In this document: positions 47,177-58,597 of the stretch, piece by piece
Layout: every line of letters starts with the position of its first letter
Position numbering within the stretch: the stretch's first letter is position 1
Origin: Penicillium oxalicum
Lineage: Eukaryota > Ascomycota > Eurotiomycetes > Eurotiales > Aspergillaceae
DNA length: 64,000 nucleotides
Assembly (NCBI RefSeq): GCF_001723175.1
Contig: NC_064651.1
Coordinates: forward strand, 372,001-436,000
Direction of reading: 5' to 3'
Position numbers and translations under genes: made by a program
Notes under the pieces: model-generated
The model's database searches: none
Seen by the model: only the letters and a program-made list of their open reading frames with translations
What the model was told of the DNA's origin: nothing

Positions 47177-48409
47177 ATGTCGTTGGAGAGCCCCCTCACT
47201 GTTCAGTACAAGGAAGCGGAGGGTAGCCAAATTACTACCGACATTTACCTCCCGCCGAAGTCGGAATCTCCACAACGATATCCAGTTGGTCAGTTACTTT
47301 TCCCGAGTTGCGTATCACGTCCGGGGTGTCAAATCGAAGTTTTCAATTCAGAGACTACATGTATTCGACAAGATTCCAGCTGTGTGAATTGACAATCTTT
47401 TGGAGACACATCGTATTTGCTAACTAGCAGAATCCAGTAATCAACATCCATGGCGGCGCCTTCATGCTCGGCCACTCGCGCATGGTGGCCCTCTCACAGG
47501 TCCAGGACTGTCTTGAGCGCGGCTGGATCGTGGTCGTTCCCAATCATCGACTGTGTCCGGGAGTCGATCTTTTGAATGGGCCGATGCAAGATATTCGAGA
47601 TCTATTGGCGTGGATTTACGACGGGCACTTGGACGCCGTTTTGAAGAGTCAAGAAATGTATCATGTAGATCTGGAGAATGTCGCTGCTTTCGGGACATCT
47701 TCCGGTGGAACTCTTGCATTAGGACTGGTATGTTCTTTTTTATTTCTTCATTTTTATTTATTAAAAAAAATGAAATCCCTAATGGTCAAGACTAACACCA
47801 ACACAGGGATTCAATGTCCCCAAACCCGTCAAAGCAATCCTCTCTCTGTACGGCGCAGTCCACTTCACCCATCCATTCTGGACCACCCCCCTCCCCCAAA
47901 TTGCAACCAAACTCCCTGAAAATCTATCTCAATCCTTTATCGACCAAGTCTACGACCAAAAGCCCATTCCCACAGATAGCTCCGTCTCCCTCGAAGGCCA
48001 AACCGAGTCCGGTACATCCAAGGGTCCCGATTTCTCTAAACCGCGCGACGCCTTCGCTTTCACGCAGATTGCCTCCGGGACGGTCTTATCTGCGATCTAC
48101 CCCCAGTCGAAGACGGTCGATCCGACATTTAAAAGGGTTGATCCGGTTCAAAATGTCTCGACGGGTGGGTTTCCACCAACGTATATTGTGCATGGGCAGG
48201 CGGATACAATGGTACCGATTGAGTTGAGTCGGGAATTGTTCAGGAGACTGAGTGGTGCGGGTGTGCAGTGTGGGATGACGGAGGTTCCGAATGAGGAGCA
48301 TACGTTCGCAGCGATGATGGAGGTTGGTTCGGAAACGTGGTGGTTGCAACGGGAGGGATTTGATTTTCTCGAGAGGATTATTGGAAAAGGGTTCAAGGAG
48401 GGTTTGTGA
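47177..48409 (+). CDS. Alpha/beta-hydrolase-3 (HSL-type esterase)
   Basis: Exons 47177-47288, 47438-47727 and 47807-48409 give 334 residues. The oxyanion motif HGGAF follows the first splice (VINIHGGAFMLG). The nucleophile elbow is GTSSGG, with the Ser in AAFGTSSGGTLALG. The acid is likely in YIVHGQADTMVP and the catalytic His in VPNEEHTFAA. This is the hormone-sensitive-lipase-type alpha/beta hydrolase layout, used by esterases, lactonases and arylformamidase-like enzymes. The neighbouring IDO-like gene raises the possibility of a deformylase-like step after ring cleavage, but that is only context. There is no signal peptide, so it should be cytosolic. Confidence 0.85.
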
Positions 48410-48790
48410 GGAGGGCTTGAGCTTGGATGGACTCGGGCATCTCATGTGTAGAGGGTAACCTAGGCTGAGGAGAATGAACGTTGTCGAGTTAGGATGGACT
48501 GAGACGGTTGGTTGGAGGACGGGGTGTGCATTCAAAAGTTCGTCTGAATGCCTTGTTGGAGTCTTGGAAGTTTCCTCAAATAGTCACTGAATATCACCAT
48601 CACCTCTTGATTGGTGGATCTACTGCTGTGCTCATTGGGGAGGAAATCTAAACATACAATAAATACCAGTTATACCATGGTTCTTTGGTAGAAGTTCACA
48701 GGTGAAAGGTCATGCTCTAAACGAGAACAGCTTACTTTGAATCTCGATTAGATTCGTATATTCAGGGTTGAACCAAATCGCTCAGATTTC
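48410..48790. other. Intergenic between convergent genes
   Basis: Short 3' flanks of the hydrolase (+) and the regulator (-). Nothing else seen. Confidence 0.5.
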
Positions 48791-51145
48791 TCACATCTCA
48801 GTATCACCAGGATCCAAGAACGGCATACCCTCAGACTGCGCATTAAGCCTTGAAATATCCGGCCAGAGATCCGTCGACTCCCATCCGAGATACTCCCACA
48901 TCGATTCGGACCACCCATTCCCAACCCCAGCAGTCATCCGATCGGCGACGGAATCCTGGCCCACCCCCGGAGGTTGATTCAAAGCATTCATGAATGGGAA
49001 ATCCTGCGCACCAATCTGACTGGCGCTGGCATCGAATGGCTCCCCGCCTTGATTTTGTAAATTGGCCTCGAGAATACGCGAAATGACTTCCCGTGACCGA
49101 TCGGCAGTGTGTCCGTACGGTTTCAACCGGTCCAGAGTCAAAATTGCGGTTTCAACTTGCGCCTTGCAGTCATCAGAGAGTCCGGGAGAGACCTCGTGTG
49201 CCGAGCTCAGAGAGAGACAGACCAAGGGCACCATGGTGGCCTGGAAAAGTAGCCAGACCGCGTTCCAGCCAATCATATTGTTCATCGGAGACGTGATTGA
49301 AATATCCTGAATTGAGGACTTTGCAATGTCATGACACCTTTCAATTGCAGCACGCTCCTCGGCCCGAATGGCCATGAATGGAATCCTTCGTATGGCGTAG
49401 TTGAGAAGCGTCGGTCGGTATAAGAGCATGCGCTGGTTGAAAAATCGCCATCGCATGACGGTGCGGACGGTGTAGATGTTCTTTGGGCACGGCTCGTAGT
49501 CTTTGAGAATCGGTGGCAGATTGTTCCACCACTGAACTAGCTGTGAGTCGATGTCAAATATTTCTGCATATTTGATTGTGGGCAGCGAAGCAAGCAAGGC
49601 ATGTATCTTTGAGGCGATTCGCACGAATTGGACATTCTCCGTCAGAGCAAGAATTTTGGTGTAATTTTCCTGCTCATTCATTAGCTTTCCCACATAAGAC
49701 ATTCACTTTTATCTCACAAACTGTATTCTAGAAGGGAGGGGGGGGGTAAACCAACCTTGTCCAAAAGACTCGGAAGTTTCACGGTGATTCCAGGGCCAAA
49801 GCAATCCATGCTTGGGCGGCCAAGTGTCTCCAGACCCCAAACCTCGAGACAACAGAGGGACCACCATATACGACGCTTTGCCTCTTGTGCAAAGGATCGT
49901 GACGGATTGACAGATACTTGATTGTCATACGGTTCCCGCTGTAGACCCAACGTCATCGCCATGCGCAAGGCCGCACCCATCAAAGAGTATCCCAGGTTTG
50001 GTTGACTGATGTAGTGACAGTACCAGCCACCCATGAGACCCAACGCCTGCGCGACTTCCAAACTTGGTGTCCCCAACGAGCTCAAATTCAGTTGACTCAT
50101 GGCCCGTTGGAAGTATGTATGGTGCATCTGATTGTCTGCACCGGATCCGGATGCCGCAATATTCCCCAAGGCGAGCACGATATTCAAAAGTGATAGCCAG
50201 CGATTGTCTCTTCTTTGACCGCTGACATAAGTTTGGCGAAAGCTTTCCTCGTCTAATAGCGGCGCAAACGGATGAAAATCCGTAAAATATGCATTCAACA
50301 TATCTATTTCAGTCGGAGGAGGGCAGGATACAGCTGGAGCCAAATTTTGGGTTGGACCCTCACTCTGTTGGCTTTCCTGCTTGCTGGAGGCGAGTGAGAA
50401 GTATGTTTCAAATTCAGGATGCAGCCACGCGATGACCTTGAGTGCGGCCTGAATGGATGACACGCCAAGATATGATGTCGGATTGCGATTGGTCAATGAC
50501 AAGGCGTTCACATCGTCTGAAATATGACCGATTGAATCTGAGGCGCCGGAACTTTGACTTTCTTCTAGGGTTTCGACGGGGATGGAATGTAGAGACTCCA
50601 AATCAGGACGCTCCATCGACATGGTTGATGCTTTGGTCCCGATAGAAGGATTGTTGGCAGGAGAGTCCTGCGGATGCGAGTACTGAGGGGCATCCATTGA
50701 CATCAAAGCCAAGAGCTCTTCCCTAGATAGATGCGCAATGTGTTCCGGGGACTTATCAGGGAACAGTCGTGCCAGTGTACTTCGATAGTCATTAGAAGCC
50801 GCTGTTGCCTTGTCCGACTGAGTTGTAGGCTGGCTATTTCCATAGACTCGGTCAGTACTTAGGCTATAGAGAATTGCCCTTGGGGATACAAGAATGACGC
50901 AGCACGATGTACCTTGGAGAGCTCTGAGACTCTTGACGGTCTGGATAGGAACACTGCTCGGGCTTTCTGTACCACCGGCAGGCTTCACATGGCTTTTGGC
51001 CATCGCATTTTATTTTTCGATGGCGACAAGACGCGCAAGCCCGTTGCTGAGAGCCACGTCGACTTGCCCGAAGATGCCTTTTTGAACTCTTGGGGTTGCG
51101 CGGGCTCGCGTTGCTCTTTTGAGCAGATTCAAAGGTGAGAAACAT
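48791..51145 (-). CDS. Zn2Cys6 transcription factor with Fungal_trans domain
   Basis: Exons 51145-50913, 50863-49756 and 49684-48791 give 744 residues. The N-terminal binuclear zinc cluster is RACASCRHRKIKCDGQKPC...C with Cys 37, 40, 47, 53, 56 and 65, preceded by a basic stretch (KRHLRASRR). The middle-homology (Fungal_trans) region starts near MLNAYFTDFHPFAPLLDEES and includes GWYCHYISQPNLGYSLMGAA and AKRRIWWSLCCLEVWGLETL. It is a nuclear DNA-binding regulator. Its place at the right edge of the DMATS-P450-IDO-hydrolase block makes it the likely local regulator. The third exon junction was placed at 49684 because other acceptors bring an early stop. The exact start is uncertain; a longer N-terminus is open upstream. 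Confidence 0.8.
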
Positions 51146-52400
51146 GTTTGAACTTGCGGTAACCTTGACCTCGTGTCCGCCAGAGCTACTTGGCAAACGG
51201 AACTTGAAGATTGGCAGACGCGGGCCGGGTTCTGAAGAATGCGGCGATGAAAAGAGGACCACTTGACATGCAATGTCTTCCCCCGGCGCGCAAGATCGCT
51301 CTTCCCCAGATTTTGAAACGCGAGGGGTTGATCGGCTAGACGCAGCTCGCCATGGAGTCAGCAACAGGGCTCCAAGTCAAAGCACACCGCCTGGCAAGAT
51401 CCGACGTCGTCGAGGTGAGGCCTTCTTGTGCCTGCTTGATGTTTCCCGTTATGGGTCTATCCGATACGTAATAAGACCGTTCGAGATCTCTGGGGGAATC
51501 ACCCAGACTTCCATCAGACTCGCTCTTTGCCGGGAGTCTGGAGAAAACAAGAAAGCAAACTGTGTATCAACTTTGTATAACTCGAACCTGTCATGCGTTC
51601 TAGTGGCGCCAGACTGTAGGGCCTGACGAATCATCAAAAAAAATTAGATCGAGCAAAGCTATGAACATGCAGCCACATCTTCAACGTGTCCGTGTCGCTT
51701 CCGGACTTTGACTTTCCCCGCAGTCACTAAGCCTAATGGAGCTAATCAGAGGCGGAGGAAGAGCCATTTGCTCCGTGGACGGAGGAGCGGAAAACCCGAA
51801 CGCTCTTTCCAGCAGTCATCACGTGTCAGAACACGACTTTCATATGAACCCAGCGAGGATTCATCAGACATCTCTCGAATTACAGGGACCTGCTTCATGT
51901 AATGTAATCCATTTAGTGTCCAAATTAAGATGCAAGAAATGCTAATCATTGCGTGTGCTTTTTCATCAAACTGTCATCACAGCTCAAATCGGTGAGCCCA
52001 AGGAAACTCATCACCTGCATAGAGTAGAAGGATAGCTCATCCTGATTGGTGGACAGCAAGTACACCTTGAACTGGCCCGCTGGCGACACTACCTGTCAGT
52101 GACCATAGGACATGATACTGGAAGGTGAACAAATTTGTCCCTTTTCAGCTTAAAAACGTCTGTCAATCTCTCAAATCCTCCCGCTCCAACGATATGGCTG
52201 GCCGATGATCATGCAAGAAATCTTGTAGAGAGCAAGCGGATGGAAAAGGAGAGAAAAACAATCATTCGGGATGGTACAAATAATGAGACAATAGTCTGCA
52301 GAGGAAATAGGTTTATTTCTTGGACTATAAACTGCCTCACTAGCACTCACGACGTCTAAGACCAATTCAAGCACCGGAAAAAAGGCAAAAAGAAAGAATT
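51146..52400. other. Intergenic, no gene supported
   Basis: Promoter of the regulator gene and A/T-rich DNA up to the tRNA genes. No convincing ORF. Confidence 0.45.
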
Positions 52401-52471
52401 TGCATCATCCGTGAATCGAACACGGGCCTCGTCGATGGCAACGACGAATTCTACCACTAGACCAATGATGC
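52401..52471 (-). tRNA. tRNA-Gly(GCC)
   Basis: The reverse strand folds as a 71-nt cloverleaf: acceptor GCATCAT/ATGATGC, D arm GGTCTAGTGGTAG, anticodon stem CGTCG/CGACG with loop TTGCCAT (anticodon GCC), and T arm CCCGTGTTCGATTCACGG. No intron. Confidence 0.95.
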
Positions 52472-52582
52472 TGGGTAAGAGAGCCAATTTGATTTCTGAT
52501 TGGCTGATGGAATACAGAGCCGTGCATGGTTATATCAACCACTTGAATAACCCAATGGAGAAACTTACAAAAAGAAGATCTG

Positions 52583-52653
52583 TGCATCATCCGTGAATCG
52601 AACACGGGCCTCGTCGATGGCAACGACGAATTCTACCACTAGACCAATGATGC
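52583..52653 (-). tRNA. tRNA-Gly(GCC), second copy
   Basis: Identical 71-nt tRNA 182 bp to the right of the first, on the same strand. The 5' flanks also share a CTGATTGGCTG element, so the pair is probably a tandem duplication. Confidence 0.95.
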
Positions 52654-55600
52654 AGATGAAGAAGCCAGATCAGAAGGCTGATTGGCTGCTGATATTTGCT
52701 TCATAACATTTAGTCTCATGGAGCAAATTGACATGGCATCTGATCTTGCTCTTGTCTTATGAATGATGGACGGTCACGGAACCGCTCTTTGAATTCAGAG
52801 ACAAAGACTGTGTGAAAAAAGCCCAAGTCTATGATATAAAATATATCAATGTTTCGGAAATATGTCTTTTTGTGATCTCTATATAAGTATTTCAAGCGAC
52901 TGAGAGACCAAGACTTTACCATGTACAAGTCTTTCCTGGATGAAGCGTGCAATTTACCTATGCCCATGGGTAATGTATGATACTTATGGAGGCGGATTGG
53001 CCGCGACCACGTGGGATAGGAATGATACACGGTGAGTAAAACATGAGAGGAAAAAATATTGCTTTGGAATATTTCAACAAGTGAGATCGCCTAGTTTTTT
53101 AGGGAAGTTCATTGCTTGAATAGACAATTGATTTTTTACTGAAAATCAACAAACTCTGCAGCTGGTCAGATGAGGCCAAAATTACCACACGACGTCGAAA
53201 TGCAAAGAACAATACGCTTCCATTCTATTCACGAGGCAAAACTCGAGTGATCGTTGTCGTATTCTTGCGTACGAGATTCACGTTTAAGAATATAGAGGTG
53301 CTTGATCAGCAAGTTGATTGAAGATAGGGAAATTCACAACTTCTATCATGGCTTGAGATGGACAGAGCCCGTTTAATGACGAAGATCTCATGAGAACAGT
53401 GTCTTTGTGCGAGACCTCAACACGCACAGCTGTAATGGTACTTCTCTCATTGAGGATAACCCAGTGGGTGCTGGGTTGGCCTCTGCTTGCCTAGTCACCT
53501 GATGAGTTGCTTCAAGTATGGGATGTCTTTTCGCCTATCATAGCTATTTTCCTATACCCGACTTCGTGCTGACCGCACAGCTTCCGTCAGTGTTCCAGAT
53601 ACCGAATCTCGAGAACAGCACAGAAGTATGCGGGGTAGTGGACAGTCTCGGATTTTGGTCGACGGGGAAATATGGAATTCCAATTCACACTGAACGCATT
53701 GAATGCTCATCAGTGAAGTGAGACTGACCCAAGAGTATACCTTTATCAATTGCACTCGGCAAGATCTTCTTCAGAAGCAAGCACGTCCACATGAGGGAGA
53801 GCGCACAGCTGGCACTCATTACTCCTCGATCCAGTCCCAACGTCCATTCCACCCTGGTCTTTGCCGTGTGTGTGGAGAACCTATGCATGTCTCGCATTTG
53901 CATGGTCAGATGGAATTTCGCTCACAGCATGAACATCTAGTGGCCACGGATTTATAGTTTGGCCAAGGCCAGCCATCCTGAATTCCTTTACAATGATTGG
54001 GATGTAGCGCTTCATATCTTCGGAGAGACATGCGGGTCGGGAATTAGTCCCCCTCATGGCAGATCTCACCCATTCTCGAAATGACGGACTGTGCGTGGGC
54101 AAATGTGCAAAGACCTCTTCTCCTTCGTGATGAAGGAATCGTAAATCCGGTCAGAATCTTGACCTCTCTCAAGGAGTGATTGTAAAGGAGCGCTGACATG
54201 CTGCGCAAAATTCTTTTCCTCTATTGCTGTCTGGTGTGGATGTAATCGCTCGAGGCTCGTGGAATTTCCAGATCATAGCAGCTGGCCCAATATACGTGTG
54301 ATATTTTTCTGACTCGCTTTGCTGACCACAGCTACTACTTGCTTGTGCATCCAGTCAGCATCCACCCACCGTAATATCCCCCCGAGGCCGCAGATTTGAA
54401 GGCCTATTCTTCCAGGTCTTCCTGGCGGATGACGCTCCGATGCATCACCTGTCCCTCACCGTCCGCATCGCGTTTCCTGCATGAATGCTGACATTCACGC
54501 CGACGAGACTCGGTCAGAGTTCAATACTGACTTTTCTTCATGCAGGAATCCCACGGGTGCATGCGGCTGATTCGATGAGGAGCCATGGACGTGACTGGCC
54601 CCGTTGATGGAGGTGGAGAGTGTGCGTCTGTCCAAGGAGATCCAGTAGTATGGAGGACTGCACGGTAAGTACCACAGTACTACTGGCAAGTTGATACGGC
54701 ATACAAGTTGTATGTAGTCATGTTGACTGCAGTACCACACACTGCGTCTCCGGTCATACTGCATTAGGTCTTGATGCTCCAGCATGTGGATGATTCGTGA
54801 TGATTTCCATGTGGGCTGGGAATGGAAAATCCGGAATGAATTGATCGAGTGCTCAGCGTCAAATGCGGGCGGGTGATTGGGCCGAGGGTGGAGAGGCCGT
54901 TCATCACGATGCACAACCAGCGGAGGCCAATCACACCACGAAAATACCCGCCAATCACTCGGACGATCAGGCCAACGCCACCAAAGCGCGATGCGATGCG
55001 AACAAGTCTGACTTCTGGACGCTCGAACTCTGTCGTCGGTATTCGGTGAGTCGGTAGTCTCCACTTTGGCACGGTTGGACAGCGAAGAAGTATCCTGGAC
55101 ACTTGTACCGGGTACTCTTGTCCAGCATCCGTGCACACTCTTCTCGAAGGAGTAGAGGAGTACCAGTACCAGTGGGCCGATGCCATGTCAGTCAATGAAG
55201 TGTTGTCGCGGCCAACGAAGAGAGAAAAGCCGGTCGATCAGATTTGCTCTCAGCCTGTCAGCTTGGCGACTGTGGTGAACTTACCTTAAAAGATCACATT
55301 GCCGCCCAGGCAGACTCGCCTCTCTCTTTTTTTCTTTCCTTTCTTTTCTCCAGCGAGTGTTTTGTTGTGTGAGCTGCCTTTTTTTTCGAGTTTCCAAAAT
55401 CCTAAGCACTGGTTGCTAGGTATTGTCTTTTGTTGTCTATTTCGTTCTATACTTCACATCCACCGTATAATCCGGCCTTTCTAAGCCACCACCACCACCC
55501 CTCTATTCCCCAACACAAACGAGCTGTGCTCTTTGTGCTGATTTTTTTTCACCCCCCTCTACGCGATCTATTCTGCCTTGTGCTTTGGGATTTTTTTCCA

Positions 55601-55931
55601 AACTCGAAATCCGCTCAATCCGTCAATTATCTCAGCAAGCGCATCCCGCCTCCTTACAACACTTCGCCGGTCGATTGTGTTGTCTTGCTGTTTTCCAGCT
55701 CTACCAACAAAACTCACGGTTAATTTAATCTCGCTCGATCCATCTTTTTTTCGCTTTTTATCATTCAATCACTGTTGTCGTGGACCGGTTCCACTATCAT
55801 CGCAATTAAGAACAAAGCTCGAGTCTTTCGCTATCAAGACTCTTCCTTTGTGTCCATCGATCTCTCTACGACAACGTCCGTTTTTGGCAATACATCTACC
55901 CGATTCTTCGTCTAATACTTCATTCGTCATA
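52654..55931. other. 3.3-kb gene-poor region and CT-rich leader of the EsdC-like gene
   Basis: No confident gene. A coding-like open stretch on the minus strand at about 53881-54153 is discussed in findings. From about 55310 to 55930 the DNA is strongly pyrimidine-rich, as expected of a long 5' UTR or promoter. Confidence 0.45.
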
Positions 55932-56734
55932 ATGGCCGCCGTTCAACTCAAGTTCTCCCTCCGGACCTCGTCCAACGTCAAGACCGTCCATCTGGTCGGA
56001 TCCTGGGACAACTACTCTCGCCAGCTGCCCCTGTCCGCCGAGGACAAGCCCGGTGCCTGGGTTGGCAAGTTCCGCTTCCAGACTTCCATGCTGCAACTCG
56101 GAGGTCGCTACTGGTACTACTACATCATGGATGGCTACCACGTCTCGCACGACCCCGCCGTCGAGTACACCGTCGAGCCCACCACCGGCCGCAAGCTCAA
56201 CATCCTCGATGTTCCCGGTGGCAAGTCCAGCAATGGCCACGGTAGTGCCCGCACCAGCGCTCCCAAGTCTGCCCGTCGCAGCTCAACCGTCGCGACTGGT
56301 CGTCCCTCTCGCCCTCCAAGATCCACCACCCCAAGCCCAGCAAGCCCTACGCTTCCCGTCAGCTTCGCGAGGCCGAGTACGCCCCCACCGTCGACGACCT
56401 GACCCGCCGCTTTGCCGGCTCTCGTCTGTCCGATGAGTACTCGTACTCGAACAGCCCACCTTCCTCGGCTGGTTCCTCACTCTCGTCTCGCTCGTCGGGC
56501 TCGACCTCTCCCTCTTCGCTGTCCTCCATGAGCGACCCCCCATTGCAATGCCGATGCGAACGCTACGGAATCACCCGCAAGGGTGACCGTGTCAAGCTTG
56601 ACTGTGGTGGTTCTCGCTGTGGGTACGTCACCGAGTCCAGTGAGGCAAGCTGCTCCGAATCCGAGGACAGCGATGAGGAGTACCGCCGTGCCCGCAGTGC
56701 TGTTCGTCGCCAGGGTATCGTTGTCCGCAGGTAG
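55932..56734 (+). CDS. EsdC-like protein with AMPK-beta-type glycogen-binding domain (apparent 1-nt frameshift)
   Basis: From ATG 55932 the first about 105 residues form a glycogen-binding/CBM48-like domain (VQLKFSLRTSSNVKTVHLVG, SWDNYSRQLPLS, GRYWYYYIMDGYHVSHD, PTTGRKLNILDVPGGKSS). After SARRS at about 56282 the homologous reading switches to the next frame (LNRRDWSSLSPSKIHHPKPS) and stays open to 56734, including a Cys cluster (LQCRCERYG, LDCGGSRCGY) and an acidic tail (SESEDSDEEY). One missing base at 56280-56283 explains this, and the full-length form would be about 267 residues. The layout matches Aspergillus EsdC (266 aa), needed for early sexual development. Either a recent frameshift or an assembly error is present. 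The unshifted frame ends at 56402. Confidence 0.72.
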
Positions 56735-58515
56735 ATTTCTTGAACTACACGCCGAGGCTTGATTGAGTCTCTTTTTCCTTCCCTTCCGGGTGAGGGGATC
56801 GTCCATTGATCAAGGTCTGGGTCTAGTCAAATTTCAGTTCGAGTGTCATGCGCACACCCCAGAGGTATCGAGGGATCTACACTCGGTCATCGCTTCGCCC
56901 TGCTTTTCGAATGCCTTGCTTTTCTGCAGCGTTGTGCAGGTGATTTTTTGCAATAACGAGTGGAGGATATATTTTCATACTCGAAAAAAAAAATATCAAA
57001 AAACTATAAACCCCCCCCCCCCCCCCCCCTTAGCCGCGGGTGAGCCGGTCTCGCGCCGCGGTAGGGCGGGGATGGTGATGGGAGGTTGAGGATGAGAAGA
57101 TATTGTCCGTCTGGTTTGAAGGAGGAAGAAGAGTTTTGGAGTCTGCAATGGAGAGGGGAGAGCAGAAGCACTGAAACCGGAACTAAAAAAAAAAAAAAAT
57201 ATCAAAACAAAAGAAAAGGAAGAGAAAAACCACAAGAGAACGAGGAGCTGCTTTCCTCGATGCTCCTACGACAACCGTCCACTCTGAACATCAATTCCAT
57301 TCACAGAGTCCAGATCCCGTCAATTGTCAATCACCACGCCGATCGGATGGACAAAGTGGGGTCGTCGCGATTCAGATCATCGATCGACCAATCTCGACAT
57401 CAGCCATGTGGACAAACATGAACAGACTCGATCTTGTTCTTCCTTTCCTCGAATTGGGAGACTTCAAGTTACGAGGTGACAAACTCGTTCCTCTTCCTGC
57501 TCTGGTGATTTTGGTTGGACAGAGGCCATACACACCAGCCTTGCAGGGACACTCTGTCGGTTGCCTTGAGCCGCTTTCCGTTGGGTTTTCTGCAGCTGCA
57601 GCATCGTGACGCTAGGACAATCGCCATCGTGACATGTGTCAAGCTTTAGAAATCACTCGATTGATAGCAGTTGAATGATCTTCTGTCGTCAATGATTGTG
57701 GATGATCTCGGTCAGGATGTGTTACGAATAATGAGAAATGATCATTGGATACATGTTGCAAGTGCCGTGCATACCATTCTTTCGATCCGTAGACGTAAGA
57801 TTTCCGTTGTAGAGAGAACCAAGTACTGATGCCACTGCGAGAAGTGGACATGCTACGTATCAATTCCCTTTATTTTATGAAATCCATGATTCCGTCGAAT
57901 GCAGTATGTGGACCTATACACATTTTATCAATGATACTCTTCGTCTTGTATAGTCGCCATCCAAGCTTCTCTGTTTCACCAATCTTCAGTCTTTAACCTA
58001 TGTCTATGTCCCTGATATTCGATATCGAATCGTCATTCCCACTCCACGAGTAGATACTGATTCACGCGGCGAGGCAGCCACGTGTCCGAGATCTTGGACC
58101 GATATAATAGCACCGCCTCATATGATAGACTCTATCTCTACATCCAACACCCGCCTGCAAGCACTCGCCTACATGATACCTTTCCAGTTCAACAAACTGA
58201 CTATATCTATCTGAAATTCAAAAAACCCGCCGCCAACAGAAAACAGTTCCACTCCATCAAGTCTACCAGCTCTTCACCCCCAACCACTCATACAATACCC
58301 TCCTCCCCTTAGGTTCTTCTGCCAGACCAGACCCCTTGACCCACATTTCCACCTCCATCTCCACGCCCACCCCCGAAAAAAGAAAAACCGAATGTCCACC
58401 AACTTGCAATCAACCAGACAATGCTCGTCTCCACCTACTCGGTATTCAAAACTGGAACTAGCGTGAAAAAAAAAAACTCAACCTAAAAACCAAAAAAAAA
58501 GTCCAAAAAATAATC
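56735..58515. other. Intergenic, no gene supported
   Basis: 3' flank of the EsdC-like gene. Contains a poly-C run at 57011-57029 and A-runs near 57187 and 58468-58500. No convincing ORF. Confidence 0.45.
57011..57029. repeat. Poly-C run (19 nt)
   Basis: Nineteen consecutive C residues, flanked on the left by ACTATAAA. Confidence 0.9.
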
Positions 58516-58597
58516 CGACAGCTGGCGGATTTGAACCGCCGCCTCCGAAGAGACTTGATTTCTAGTCAAGCGCCTTAGACCACTCGGCCAAACTGTC
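58516..58597 (-). tRNA. tRNA-Ser(AGA)
   Basis: The reverse strand gives an 82-nt class II tRNA: acceptor GACAGTT/AGCTGTC (with one G-T pair), anticodon stem CTTGA/TCAAG with loop CTAGAAA (anticodon AGA), a long variable arm CTCTTCGGAG, and T arm GGCGGTTCAAATCCGCC. Confidence 0.95.

Noticed and set aside
48086..48535. 149-aa minus-strand ORF over the hydrolase 3' end
   Set aside because: It is a shadow of the conserved hydrolase exon on the + strand.
54495..55195. Overlapping minus-strand ORFs of 213 and 143 aa
   Set aside because: Both frames overlap, composition is unlike real proteins (Trp/Arg/Ser-rich or irregular), no domain is recognised, and no supporting splice pattern is seen.
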